NCBI GenBank assembly: GCA_016703525.1
Contig: JADJBW010000019.1
Coordinates: 30,066 to 94,065 of the forward strand
DNA from: Actinomycetota bacterium
Lineage (GTDB): Bacteria > Actinomycetota > Acidimicrobiia > Acidimicrobiales > Microtrichaceae
DNA: 64,000 nt
Direction: 5' to 3'
Within the stretch, counting starts at the first letter, position 1; each line of letters begins with the position of its first letter. The notes beneath the pieces are model-generated. The model was not told the DNA's origin and did not search any database. It saw nothing but the letters and a program-made list of their open reading frames with translations. Below are positions 52,608-63,363 of the stretch, one piece after another. The translations under genes were made by a program, and so were the position numbers.

Positions 52608-54009
52608 CTACCAGTCGTCCTCGTCGTCGGCGAGAGCCGCTGGGAGCTCCACGACGAAGGCCGCTCCGCCCAACGCGGCGGACTCCACGAAGATCCGCCC
52701 GCCGTGCGACTCGACGATCCGTTTCGTGAGCGCCAGGCCGAGCCCGCTTCCCCCCGCGTCGCGGCTGCGCGCCTCCTGGAGGCGGGTGAAGCGCTCGAAC
52801 ACCTTCTCGCGCAGCTCCATCGGCACGCCCGGTCCGTCGTCCTCCACGCACAGGCGAACCGTCGGGCCGTACGTCGCGAGCGACACCCGCGCCGCGGTCG
52901 CCGCGTGCCGAGCGGCGTTGTCGATCAGGTTGCGAACCACGCTCGTCAGCTCGTCGGGCACGCCGATCACCCGGCCGGCGAGCACGCCGGAGCGATCGAT
53001 CGGCACACGGAATGTGCGCTGCAACTGCTCGTAGCACAGCTCGTCGAGATCGACCTCGCACGTCGGGCGCGCACCCCTCCTCGAGCCGCGTGAGCGCCAA
53101 CAGGTTGTCGACCAGGGCGCCGAGTCGCTCATCCTCGGCCAACACGGTGCGGCCCACGTGGGGCCAATCGGTGTGGTCCGGGCGCAGCAGCGCGGTCTCG
53201 AGCTGGGTGCGGATCGACGCGACGGGCGACCGCAACTCATGGCTGGCGTCCGACATGAATCGCTTCTGGCGCTCGGAGGAGCCCTCGATCCGGTCGAGCA
53301 TCGCGTTCATCGTGCGGGCGAGCTCGCCGATCTCGTCGTCGGTGCGCGGCTCCGGCACGCGTTGATGCAGCGTCGAGCCGGTGATCTCGTTCGCCCGGCG
53401 GGTGATCGACAGCACGGGCCGCAACGCCTGTCCCGTGACGAACCAGGCGAGCGCCGCCACCGCGACCACCATCGACGGCACCGCGAAGTACAGGGCGCGC
53501 GCCACACGATCGACAGTCCGGGTCACCTGCTCGGTGGGCGTCGCGATGTGAACCTGCACGCTGCCGCGGTCGGTGCGAACGTTCACCTCGGTCAGGAGGA
53601 ACGCCTTGGGATCGATGCGCGACGGCAGACGCGAGCCCAGAATCGGCACCGCCTCGCCCGACACACCGCGGCGAACCTGTGCCGCCAATCCACCCGAGGA
53701 ATCGACGATCGCCGTGCTCGGTGCGACCACGTAGAAGTACGAGCCGCCGATCGCATCCATCACGTCCGGCGCCGTGGTGGCGCGCGTCAGGTCAACGCCA
53801 GGTTCTCCGGTGTCGTTCAGGTCGTTCGACGCGAGTTCGGTGTTGCGCAGCGCCTCGATGATCACGGCGTTGCGGTCGCGCAGATCGTCGAGGAGCGTGG
53901 CCTCGACCGAGCGCACCAACAGCACCGACGCGAGGCTCACCGCTCCGGCGAAGATCACCGTGACCGCGAAGGTCAGGCGGACGCGAACCGAATCAACGAG
54001 GCGCCGCAA
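52608..54009 (-). CDS. Sensor histidine kinase, one frame break
   Basis: About 467 residues from TTG 54009, overlapping the response regulator gene by 17 bp. Two membrane segments (about 10-35 and 165-190) enclose a ~130-residue extracellular sensor; a HAMP domain follows, then the H-box FMSDASHELRSPVASIRTQL near 275. After a frame change near 53075 the ATPase part has NLIDNAARHA, EDDGPGVP and GGSGLGLALTKRIVESHGG. Classical EnvZ/OmpR-type kinase. The signal is unknown. Confidence 0.9.
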
Positions 54010-54676
54010 GCGGTGCCCCCAGCCAGTACCCCTCGCCGCGGATGGTCTCGATGTCGGATCGACCGAAGGGCCAGTCGACCTTGCGGCGCAGGTAGCCGAC
54101 GTAGACCTCGACCACGTTGGGGTCGCCCTCGAAATCCGCTCCCCACCGCGCGCTCCAACAGGTCGAGCTTGGGCACGATCTCGCCGGCCTGACGCATCAA
54201 CACATCGAGCACCGCAGAACTCGCGGGGCGACAGCCAGATCGGCGTCTCGCCCGCCGAACAGCGCGGGCCACCGGGTCGAGCACCAGGTCGCCCACCTCG
54301 AGCGGCTGCAGGTTCGAATCGCTGCGGCGCCGGGCCAGCGCCCGCAGGCGCGCCACGAGCACCACGAACGAGAACGGCTTCGACAAAGTCGTCGGCGCCC
54401 GTAATCGAGCGCCTCGGCCTCGTCGTACTCGCCGTCCTTGGCCGTCAGCATGAGGATCGGTGTCCACACCTCCTCGGACCGCAACGTCCGGCACCGCGGT
54501 AGCCGTTCATGCCCGGCAGCATGATGTCGGCACGATCAGATCGAAGAAGCCGGTTCGGCGCGCCCCAAGCCCTCAAGCCGTCATGGCTGACCTCGACCTC
54601 GAACCCTTCGGCCTCGAGGCCTCGTTGCACCGCCCTCGGCGAGTGCGACTTCGTCTTCGATCACGAGCACCTTCAC
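53993..54676 (-). CDS. OmpR-family response regulator, several frame breaks
   Basis: About 228 residues from GTG 54676. Receiver-domain segments KVLVIEDEVALAE, GLEAEGFEVEVSHDGL, DIMLPGMNGY (phosphoacceptor Asp nearby), PILMLTAKDGEYDEAEALDY and SKPFSFVVLVARLRAL can be read, each in whichever frame is open. The winged-helix output domain ends VEVYVGYLRRKVDW and DIETIRGEGYWLG. At least five single-base changes are needed to join them. Coupled with the downstream kinase gene; lies between imuB and the nurA operon. Confidence 0.85.
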
Positions 54677-54772
54677 ACCGACAGTCTGCCCGTGGATGGG
54701 GCGGTTCCCCGGTCGTTCGCCGCGCCGCTCTGGGGGGCTTTCAGGCGGCACGATCCGAACTCGCCGGGCGCC

Positions 54773-56350
54773 TCAGTCGTAGGTCGCCTCGACCCACCAG
54801 TGCTGGGCTTCGAGGGCCAGCAGGTGGGCCGTTCCGTCGCCGGCTGCGATCTGGAATCGGGCACGGCGGCGATGCCGACCGCGTCCCACCACCGCTCGTC
54901 GACGAAGCCAGGGGCCAACCCATCCGACCACGTCGAGCCACGGGCCGGGCGATCGACAGGCTTATTAAGCGCACACGAGACCGCGCCGCGCCGATTGACC
55001 TCGGCGCGCCAGCCCTCGTCGTCGACCAGTTCGGCTCGGCGCGGAACCGGCCACACGAGCGCCGGCGGAGGGTCGGGAACGTGGCCGGAGCCAGGGTTCT
55101 GGGCCGGCGGTTCACGGCGAGCGACTCGTCGTCGGCCACGGGCACCGTGTCGATCGGCACGAGCCGGTAGCGATCGGCGGGCGATCAGCCACCCTGCCAT
55201 TCGGCCCGCGCACGGCATCCTCACCCAACAGCGCCTGCACCCGGGCCAGCCCTCGGCAGGCGTGCATCGGCACGGCGTCGGCGCCTCCCCAGAAGCCGAG
55301 TTGGCGGCGCGCGCCGGGGCCACCTGCTCGGGCCGCAACCAGAGCCGCACGATGCCGCCCTCGGTGAAGCTTGCCGCGGCCCCTGGCCCACGTGAGCCAT
55401 CCGTCGAGCTGCCAGCGAACCCGCTGTGCGACGGCCGCCGAGCTCAGTGCGCCGTCGTGGCGCCAGCGCCGTTCGAGAGGCTGCCGTCGGCCGTTTCCGC
55501 GCCGATCAGCACCGAGACCGCCGCGAGACCGCGGGATTCGAGCCGCCCGTTCAGGTCGTCGGCGAGCGCCTTGGCGACGAACGCGGCGCGGTCGACGCGG
55601 TCGAGCGGCGGGTCGAGCTCGTCGTCCACGTCGAGGTCGGGGGGCGGGTCGGCGGGTGCAGCGGGACCAGGTCGACCCCGCTCGCGACCGCGTGCGCCGC
55701 AGCGCCTCGGTGCCGAATCAGGCGGTGACATCGGCGGCGGGGAGATCAGCGAGCGCCGGTGCAGGCCGGACGCTCGAGCACATCGGCGAGTTCGGGGATG
55801 CCGAGCGACCGGACCGAGATCGGGGCGAGGAACTCGGGGCTCGCGCCGGCGTCGATCACGAGCCACCCTCCCCCGGCTGCGGCGGCTCGGCGGGCGGCGC
55901 GCTCCGCCGCGAACGCGCCGTCGGCCACGCCGACGCCAACCACGGCCGGGGCCCGAAGCGCCGTCGCGGCCGCTGCGACGCCCGTTCGGCCATCGCCGCG
56001 TCGCCGCCGAAATGGCGCGACGGCCCGCGGGCCCGGGAACCGGCAAGTGCCCGCCTGCCGTGATCTCGCGCTCGCCGGGGTGATCGGGTCGAAGCTGCGA
56101 GCACCGGCTCGAAGTTCACGGCTTCGCGGTCGGGTCGCGTTCCACCAGCCAGTTCGGCCTCAGGACAGTGACGCTGCGCTTCGCGGCGGCGCGCCGATCT
56201 CGACCCCGGCCTCGCGCCGGCAGCGAGACCGAAAACAACGCAGGTTCGCGTACAGCACCACGACCGGGGCCTCGGGCGGACGACCGAGCGCAGCGGCCGG
56301 CCGGTCGGCGCACCCACGACGACGGTGCGGGTGGGTGCGACCCCGCTCAT
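54773..56350 (-). CDS. imuB: ImuB, Y-family polymerase-like mutasome subunit, heavily frame-broken
   Basis: About 526 residues, the usual ImuB length, from ATG 56350 (overlapping the imuA' stop) to TGA at 54773. ImuB is a polymerase-dead Y-family protein that connects DnaE2 with the beta clamp. Recognisable pieces: RRREAQRHCPEA, ARGPSRHFGGDAAMAER, LVVGVGVADGAFAAERAARR, RSLGIPELADVLERP, DRAAFVAKALADDLNGRL and, at the end, DERWWD and HWWVEATYD. They lie in different frames, requiring many single-base corrections. Assigned by family pattern and gene order. Confidence 0.83.
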
Positions 56351-57170
56351 CGTGCGGCCTCCGGAGTTGGCGATGGCGGCGCGGGGGGATGCCCGCCGTT
56401 CGCCCTTCATCCGACGCTGCCGAAGCCGTCGCTTCAGGAGGGCGGTTGGGTCGACGGCCGGGGAGGTGCCCGTGTTCATCGGCGCTGCGTTCGTCGGCGC
56501 TGCGTTCGCTGCGCTGAACCCATCGACGAACGCCGCTGGGCGACGAGCCGTCGAGACGGACCTGGATTCGGCGTTGGCGGTCGGCGCCGCGGCGCCCCGG
56601 CCAGACCGTGAGTTCACGGTCGTCGAGACGCTGCCGAACCCGTCGCCCAGCCCCGACCAGGCGCTGGTCGATACCGAAAGCTCAGGTCGGCGTCGATCGG
56701 CCACCGGAACCGACGCCCGTCGTCGACCTGCGTCGCTGTGACCGACCCGCGTTCGCGGGGTGCGCCGCAAGACGCCGGGCATCGCTTGCGGTCGCCAGAT
56801 GGGTCCGGATCGACGACGACCAGATCGAAGGTGTCGACGAGGCGCTGCGATACCTGCCCCACTGCGAGACCGGCGGCTCATCGACCCGACGGTTCGCTGC
56901 TGGCCACGCCGGAACGAACCGATGCCGCCCATCCCCAGGACGGAACGCCGACGATGGCCGTCCACGATCCGCCGCGTGATGCCTCGGCCAACAGCGCCAT
57001 CGTGATGCTGGTTGCTCCGGCGCCCGAGACCGACACGCGGGAACCGCGCGGCAGGCCGTCGAGCGGCAGCAGCGGGAGAAAGGCCTCGGCAACGGGCAAC
57101 GTCCGCTCGATGCGAGCACCGTCGGCCGAAACCGTTGCTCGACGCGCTGCGGTTGGGATGCTTCGGCCAT
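56347..57170 (-). CDS. imuA': ImuA', RecA-like mutasome accessory protein, frame-broken
   Basis: About 274 residues from ATG 57170 (start MAEASQPQRV), 11 bp after the LexA box. ImuA' is a RecA-like accessory protein needed for DnaE2-dependent mutagenesis. Pieces seen: ERTLPVAEAFLPLLPLDGL, SVSGAGATSITMALLAEAS, GSWTAIVGVPSWGW, VDTFDLVVVDPDP and SGLGDGFGSVSTTVNSRSG. The ATG at 57178 is an alternative start. The stop overlaps imuB (ATGA). Confidence 0.82.
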
Positions 57171-57181
57171 CTCCCCATGTT

Positions 57182-57195
57182 CGAACATTCGTTCG
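57182..57195. promoter_or_regulatory. LexA (SOS) box between imuA' and the divergent ATPase-TPR gene
   Basis: CGAACATTCGTTCG fits CGAAC-N4-GTTCG with perfect arms. It is 11 bp from the imuA' start and 52 bp from the start of the plus-strand ATPase-TPR gene, so LexA could act on both. Confidence 0.87.
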
Positions 57196-57234
57196 CAGGT
57201 TCGCAAGAGGTGAAGTCGCCCGCACCTGCGCCCG

Positions 57235-57240
57235 TAGCAT
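57235..57240 (+). promoter_or_regulatory. -10 element TAGCAT of the ATPase-TPR gene, leaderless
   Basis: TAGCAT lies 7 nt before the ATG at 57248. The SOS box is 39 bp upstream of it, just beyond the -35 position. Confidence 0.5.
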
Positions 57241-57247
57241 GACGCCA

Positions 57248-60200
57248 TGGCGGATGACCGCACGTATCTACGCGAGTACTACCTCAACCTGGTTCCAACT
57301 TCCCGCTCGTCTTAAGCTCGGAGTGGTACGTACCCGTCTACGAACAACTGTGCTTAGACGACGAACCGACGAACACCCGTCGACCTGCTCGCTCAACAGG
57401 TGTTCTTCTCGACCGGCGCGTCGATCCCTTTCAGCGGATTCATCGGCACGGGCAAGTCGACCGAGCTACGCCGGCTGCGCCGACGCCTGGAAGGCGACGG
57501 CAACCTGGTTCTGCTGATCGACATGGAGCCGCTGCTCAACCCGACGGCACCGCTCGACATCACCGTGTTTCTCACCCGCCTCGCCGGCGGGGTCGAGAAC
57601 GAGGCGATCGCGCAGTGCTACATCGACGCCTCCACGACGCGGCAGCGGTTCTCCAGAAAAGCGCCTGGTCGACTTTCTCCGGTCGGGTCGGTTCGACTTC
57701 GCCCGGTTCAAGCTCGACGCGAAGGTGGCGTCGGTCGAGATCGAGGGCCGGCTTCGCAAGGACGATTCGTTCCGGGAGGCGGTGCAGGCGAGTCTTGCCG
57801 GTTCGCTGCTGCAGCTCTCGACCGAGGGTGACCGGTTACCTGACGGCGTCATCTCCGAGATGAAGGACGGCTCGGGCACGTCCAAACGTGGTGGTGATCG
57901 TCGACTCGGTCGAGAAGCTGCTGTACGAACAGACCGACGGTGCCGTCATGCGCTCAGTGCGCACCGTGTTGCGCGCCACACTGCGACCTGTTGCGCGTTC
58001 CCGGGGCGCAGACGATCCACGGCGCCACCCGACCTCCCGGGTGTAGGGGAGGGGCCGTCGCCGCCAACTTCGATGCCGGGCCTAGAAACTGGAAGCGGTG
58101 CGGCTCGCGACGCGGAGCGGCGACGACTACGAACCGGGGCTTCGCATCCTGTGCGAGGTCGTGAAAGCGCGGGCGCCGGAGGGCGACTGGGAGCGGCTCT
58201 TCGGCGGCGACGAACAGGTCGAGCGGCTGGCTCGCATGTCGGGTGGCCACATACGTCAGCTCCTGCTGGCGGTGCGCGAGACGATCATTCGCACGACCAC
58301 GCTGCCCGCATCACCCGAAACGATCGAAGCGGCCATCCGTCAGCTCCGCCGGGCCTTCGGTGTGCTGGCCGACGACCAGGTCGAGTGGCTTCGCCAGCTC
58401 GCGGCGAACGAGGGCGGCCGCACCGAACGCCTCGCGGCGCGCTCGCCCGACGAGCTCGCCGGATTCGCCACGACGGTCGGCGTCGACCCCACCGACACCC
58501 TCGTGTGGGTCTGTGTCGAACAAGGTGCGCTCGGCACCACCGACGAGTGGGCGACGGCGTGGCGTGGCCTGCTCGCCGGGCTCAACCGCCGACGCGAGGA
58601 GATCGGCCGCAACCTTCACGACGGCCTGGTGATCGCGGGCCCGGCGGGTCACCACGATGGTGGCGCGAGGTCGCTACGGACCTGCCTGGTCGAAACGGGC
58701 GGTGTTCATACTTTCGCGGCGCAGGCTCCCGACGATGCTTCCTCCGGACGGGCCGGCGGCGAGCCCGGCACTGGGACCGACGCTCAGGCGGGCACCGAGC
58801 CCGATTGGCGAGCGTGGCTGGCCGCGAGCGAGAACGCTGCCGGCGATCCGACCAATCCGGCGTCGCCGGTGTTCGATGAGGGCTTCGCCACCTCGGTTCG
58901 CGATCTCGAACAGGCGATCCGGCAGGGTGACGACCGGCTCGTCTGGGCCCACGACACGGCCAACACGCTGTACGAGCAGCCCAGGCGTCGGAGGCACGAA
59001 GCCTGCCCGGCGAGCGTCGCTGCGTTCGTGGCGGACGATGGCCGCCGACGCTCGGTCCGACCCAGCGGCGCCAACGCTGCTCACCGATGCGCTGAGCGCC
59101 GGGCACAGCGCCCCGTCGACGGCTGATCGACGCCTGTCGGCTCACAGCGACGCTCGGCCGACACCACCCGACCAGCAGGGCACGGCGATTGGGGGCGCGG
59201 GCTGCTGTCGAGTTCGCGAAAATCGGGCCGGGCCCCTCCACCGGGGCACAGCTCGGGCCGACGCCGCTTACGAGCTGATCGAGCTGGTCGATCTGCTGCG
59301 CGGAACAAATAGGCTCGACGAGGCGCCGCCCCTGACGCCGAGGCGCTCGCCCTCACCCGCGACCGAATCACCCGCTACGGCAAAACCCCCGACACCCTCA
59401 AAGCCCTCTCCATCAGCCTCACACGGGTCGGCGACCTCGCCCAACAAACCGGCGACCTCACCACCGCCACCACCCACCACAACGAAGCCCTCGCCCTCGA
59501 CCGCGACCGAATCACCCGCTACGGCAAACAACCCCCGACACCCTCAAAGACCTCTCCATCAGCCTCACACGGGTCGGCGACCTCGCCCAACAAACCGGCG
59601 ACCTCACCACCGCCACCACCCACCACAACGAACCCCTCGCCCTCACCCGCGACCGAATCACCCGCTACGGCAAAACCCCCGACACCCTCAAAGCCCTCTC
59701 CGCCAGCCTCCAACGGGTCGGCGACCTCACGACAAACCGGCGACCTCACCACCGCCACCACCCCCACAACGGAGCCCTCGCCCTCACCGCGACCAGATCA
59801 CCCGCTACAGCACAACCGACACCTCCAAAGACCTCTCCATCAGCCTCAAACGGGTCGACTCTCGCCCGACAAACCAGCGACCTCACCACCTCAACCACCC
59901 ACCACAACAGACGCCTCGCCACCCTCACCGCGACCAGATCACCCCGCTACGGCACAACCCCACACCCTCAAAGACCTCCGTCTCGACCTCACGGGTCGGC
60001 GACCTCGCCAGCAAACCGACCTCACCACCGCCACCACCCACCACAACAAGCCCTCGCCCTCACACGAGGCCATCCACCCGCTACGGCTAGCGCCGACACC
60101 TCCAAGACCTCTCCATCAGCCTCAACGGGTCGCGTACCTCGCCCGGCATAAACCGGCGACCTCACCACCGCCACCACCCACCACAACGAAAAACTCGCCC

Positions 60201-60590
60201 TCGACCGCGACCGAGTCACCCGCTACGGCACAACCCCGACACCCCCAGAAGACCTCTCCATCAGCCTCAAACGGGTCGGCGACCTCGCCCGACAAACCAG
60301 CGACCTCACCACCGCCACCACCCACTGCAACGGCGGCACTTCCTCGCCCTCGACCGCGACCGAACCTCGCCTACGGCAAAACCCGACCTCAAAGACCTCT
60401 CCATCGGCCTCAGGAACGGGTCGGCGACCTCGCCCGACAAACCGGCGACCTCCACCACCGCCACCACCCACTACAACGGAAAAGCTCGCCCTCAACCCGC
60501 GACCGAATCACCGCTACGTGCAACCCCGACACCGCCGGACCTCCATCAGCCTCCGCGGGATCGCCGCTGCTCTTTCCGCGACGGCCCCAG
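57248..60590 (+). CDS. STAND-like P-loop ATPase with long TPR array, heavily frame-broken
   Basis: Roughly 1100 residues if read through frame breaks; the end is approximate. It begins MADDRTYLREYYLNLVP, then SSEWYVPVYEQL, Walker A FSGFIGTGKSTELRRLRRR near 57435-57460, LLIDMEPLLNPTAPLDI and Walker B NVVVIVDSVEKLLYE near 57890. A helical middle (RLARMSGGHIRQLLLAVRE, DDQVEWLRQLAANEGG) and WSKRAVF segment follow. After about 59340 comes a TPR array (own entry). ATPase plus TPR resembles STAND-type signalling NTPases, but no effector domain was found and the exact family is not recognised. It could be two genes; continuous pieces from 58098 to 59126 argue for one. Confidence 0.6.
59352..60560 (+). 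repeat. Nine near-identical 144-bp repeats encoding TPR units
   Basis: Units start near 59361, 59505, 59651, 59791, 59932, 60066, 60209, 60358 and 60501 (position of the GACCGAATCA-type core). Intact units are 144 bp, encoding 48 residues with core DLSISLTRVGDLAQQTGD followed by a helix ending NEALAL. Spacing varies by a few bases because of small indels that break the frame. High identity between copies implies recent duplication or gene conversion. Confidence 0.8.
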
Positions 60591-61059
60591 CGGCAAGACG
60601 ACGAGGCCGCTGACGCCTGGTAAACAAGAGTCGAAAGGCGATACGTTGCGCAGGGCGTTCCAGCTCACCGGGTTCGGCAACGCTCGGCACCGTGAAGCTT
60701 CTCAGCTTCGGTGCCTCGTGGTGGCCGCTGCCGAGGGCAGGGTCGGCGACGCGGTCGGCGGGCGAGATCCGCACGGAGCGTCGCGTGCTCGGCGACTACG
60801 ACCGATGGTTGCTTTTGTTTCTTCGATCCCGATGAACCACCGGTGGACCCTCAGACATGTGACCGAGGTCACACTGGCGGACCTGGTTGACCGGGCTTCG
60901 TTGTCGGTGGCACCTTTTTCACTACACCCGTGCCCACGAACGCCAGTTCGCAACAAACCTCACACGGCGGCACCTTGCACCCGCCTCGCGATCCCGGTCC
61001 GCGAGCTTCGCGTCGTCGGTGCGCGTTCTGCTGAGACCTCGAGCCCACCGAAAGTCCCC
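60591..61059. other. Intergenic or unreadable stretch after the ATPase-TPR gene
   Basis: About 470 bp with no recognisable coding segment. It includes the imperfect hairpin at 60686-60715. The 3' end of the ATPase-TPR gene or the 5' end of the endonuclease gene may extend into it. Confidence 0.4.
60686..60715. terminator. Possible hairpin after the ATPase-TPR gene
   Basis: GGCACC and GAAGC pair with GCTTC and GGTGCC around a 6-nt loop, with a 2-nt bulge on the left arm. No T-run. Weak evidence for a terminator. Confidence 0.35.
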
Positions 61060-62756
61060 TCGCCGCCGCACCCGACCTCCGCAACGCTGCGACTCCGCAA
61101 ACTCGCCGCCGCCGGCGAAACCCTCCTCACCGCCCGCGCCGCCGCCGCCAAAACGAATGGAAACGCGTAAGCCCACGCCAACGCAGCCGAATGGCTCGCA
61201 CACAACACCAGCGCCCGCGTCGACCGCCCCCCGCACCGACCTCCGCGCCTCCAGGCGCCTCGAACAACTCCCGCCACCACCGACGCACTCAGGCTCGGCG
61301 CACTCTCCCCCAACCAAAACCCACGACGCCATCGCGGACGCCTGGCCACCAACCCCAACGCCGAACACGACCTCATCGACCTCGCACAACACGAATCCCT
61401 CCGCCGCACCCGCGAAGAAGCAGCCCTTGCCAGGAAGCCGAAATCGACAACAGGGCGCGCACCCAAGCACGACCGCGAAGCCCCGCATCCACCGCCAACG
61501 CTCATGCCGCACCTGGACCACCCCGACGGCACCCGGGACGCCTCCGCGCCAACGGCCCCGCCGAACACATCGCCGACATCGCCCGCGAACTCGAACATCA
61601 ACTCACCCGCCAACTCTGCCAACCCCGCAACACCAACCCCGCCGACACCAGTAGCAGTGCGCAGTGCGCGATGCGCGGTGGCGGCGATCCGGAATCGTCG
61701 ATGCAACGACGACAACCGACAACCCCAACGACACACCCGACAACCTCCGCTTCCGCGACATCCTCCACCACCTCATCACCGAAGGCCCCCACTTACGACC
61801 ACCCCGATCACAACCCTCCCGACCACACCCCAACGACGACGACGAGCGACGACAGCGACAGCGACAGCGACAGCACCGGCGACAGCAAAGCCCGCTCTCC
61901 CACCCGCACAACCAGGAACCCGCGTCACCGACCGAAACGGCCGCAAACCGAAACGCCCCGACCGAGCCACGCAACACGACCCGGCCAGCGACTCGGCATC
62001 CACAACCTCGCCCTACTCCGCATCGACCTCACCGCACTCACCCGCGGCCGCGAAACCGGCGAAGTCTGCGAACTCGTCGGACACTGCAATATCTCCGTCG
62101 ACAAAGCACGCCAACCGCTCGGCGACGCCCTCTGGACCATCGTGCTCACCCAAGCCAGGCACGTCGCGGCGTCGTCAACCTCGCCCGCACACCAGCACAT
62201 CGCCCAACAACTCACGCACTCCTCAGGGAACAACCCACTGCTCGGTCATGCCGGCTGCAACCGCACCATCCGCCTAGAAACCGACCACACCATCGACTGG
62301 GCCACCAACCTCCGCACCATCACCGACCAACTCGGCCGGCTCTGCGACCACCACCACTGGCTCAAAACCACTCCGGCTGAGGCCTCTCGCCTGCCCCCAA
62401 CCCACCCCTCACCACAGCATCAGCACCGCAAACCCATGGTCCCACCGACCACACCGACCACCCCGACCACCCCACCAACAGGGCGCGCACCGACCGCCAA
62501 ACCACTGCTGGCGGGCCTCGGCTGGGCGCAGCCGCCACCCTCGGCCGCCAGGCGCTATAAACCGCCGAACCGCCAACGCGGGCCCGCGGCCGCCGGGCCG
62601 CAGCCGCCAAACCCTGTAAACCGGAGCCACGGCTGCCGAACCCCGCGACGACGAGCCCACGGCGTCACAGCCACGACAACACCGGCACCGGTAAACGGCG
62701 ATCGAGGCGACCGCGAACCCCCGCAAACGGAGCTGGGTGACCTCTTCGGCCCCTGA
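61060..62756 (+). CDS. DUF222/HNH endonuclease family protein, frame-broken
   Basis: Ends are approximate. The DUF222 (13E12-type) core is seen in RKLAAAGETLLTARAAAAK, NPNAEHDLIDLAQHESLRR, GPAEHIADIARELEHQLTR, then LALLRIDLTALTRGRETGE and GEVCELVGHCNISVDKAR. The HNH site follows: GCNRTIRLETDHTIDWA and RLCDHHHWLKT, with the expected Cys and His. KPMVPPTTP near 62430 matches the usual tail, so the real stop may be near 62500. Several frame changes separate the pieces. The family occurs in many copies in actinobacteria, often linked with mobile elements; none is recognisable here. Confidence 0.75.
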
Positions 62757-63363
62757 CAGCCGCGGCGTCCCCAACACCGCCCACAGGCGTGCGCGACGCC
62801 GCGCCACCCGGCCTTTCCGGCCCGACGCAGGAAGGTGAGCATCGGCGCGTGCGGGAGAAGCGGGATCTGGCTCGCCAGGCAACCACAGCGTGCCCTGCCG
62901 CTGCCAGCGCTGCAGGGGCGACTCGCACCGCGGGCTGCATCCAGCAGGTGGGGCGCCGCTCGGCCAAAGCAGGCACTCGCCGGGGCGCTCTCGCCGGAAG
63001 GCGCTATTCAACGGCGGTGTCCTCGAAGGTCGGCACCTCAACGCCCACGGGCGGTAGCGTAGAGGTGTAGAGACCTTCGATGATTTTACGATCCCCGCCG
63101 ACGAACCGCCGCCGGCGAGATCGCGACGGTACAGTCACGACCGACCCGTTGATATGCGACCGGTCCACGACCACCATGCTCGAAGATGCGCCGCGCCAGC
63201 ACGTCGACCGGACCGTCGCCGACGATCGCATCGTCAGGCGAAATTACCGCTCGTGGCCCATCCCGGTCCGCGCGCGGTTGAGGAGGCTCGTAGCGAACGG
63301 TTCCACCCGCAGGAGGGCTTCTCGATGACGGTGACAGGCTGGCCCCCGCTGGCGCCGCCGAGA
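62757..63363. other. Stretch without recognised gene
   Basis: About 600 bp between the HNH gene and the YpfJ-type gene. Short ORFs exist on both strands, but none shows a known motif, and frame damage makes composition uninformative. Confidence 0.4.

Noticed and set aside
41214..57170. Calling dnaE2, sbcC, sbcD, herA, nurA, imuA' and imuB pseudogenes
   Set aside because: Breaks are single-base, often in homopolymers, unrelated to gene function, and cluster by position on the contig; sequencing error is the simpler explanation.
59352..60560. CRISPR-like array
   Set aside because: The repeats are contiguous 144-bp coding units with TPR sequence, without spacers.
61060..62756. Transposon or group II intron at the right end because of the HNH motif
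   Set aside because: DUF222 features account for the protein, and no terminal repeats, transposase or intron RNA were found.
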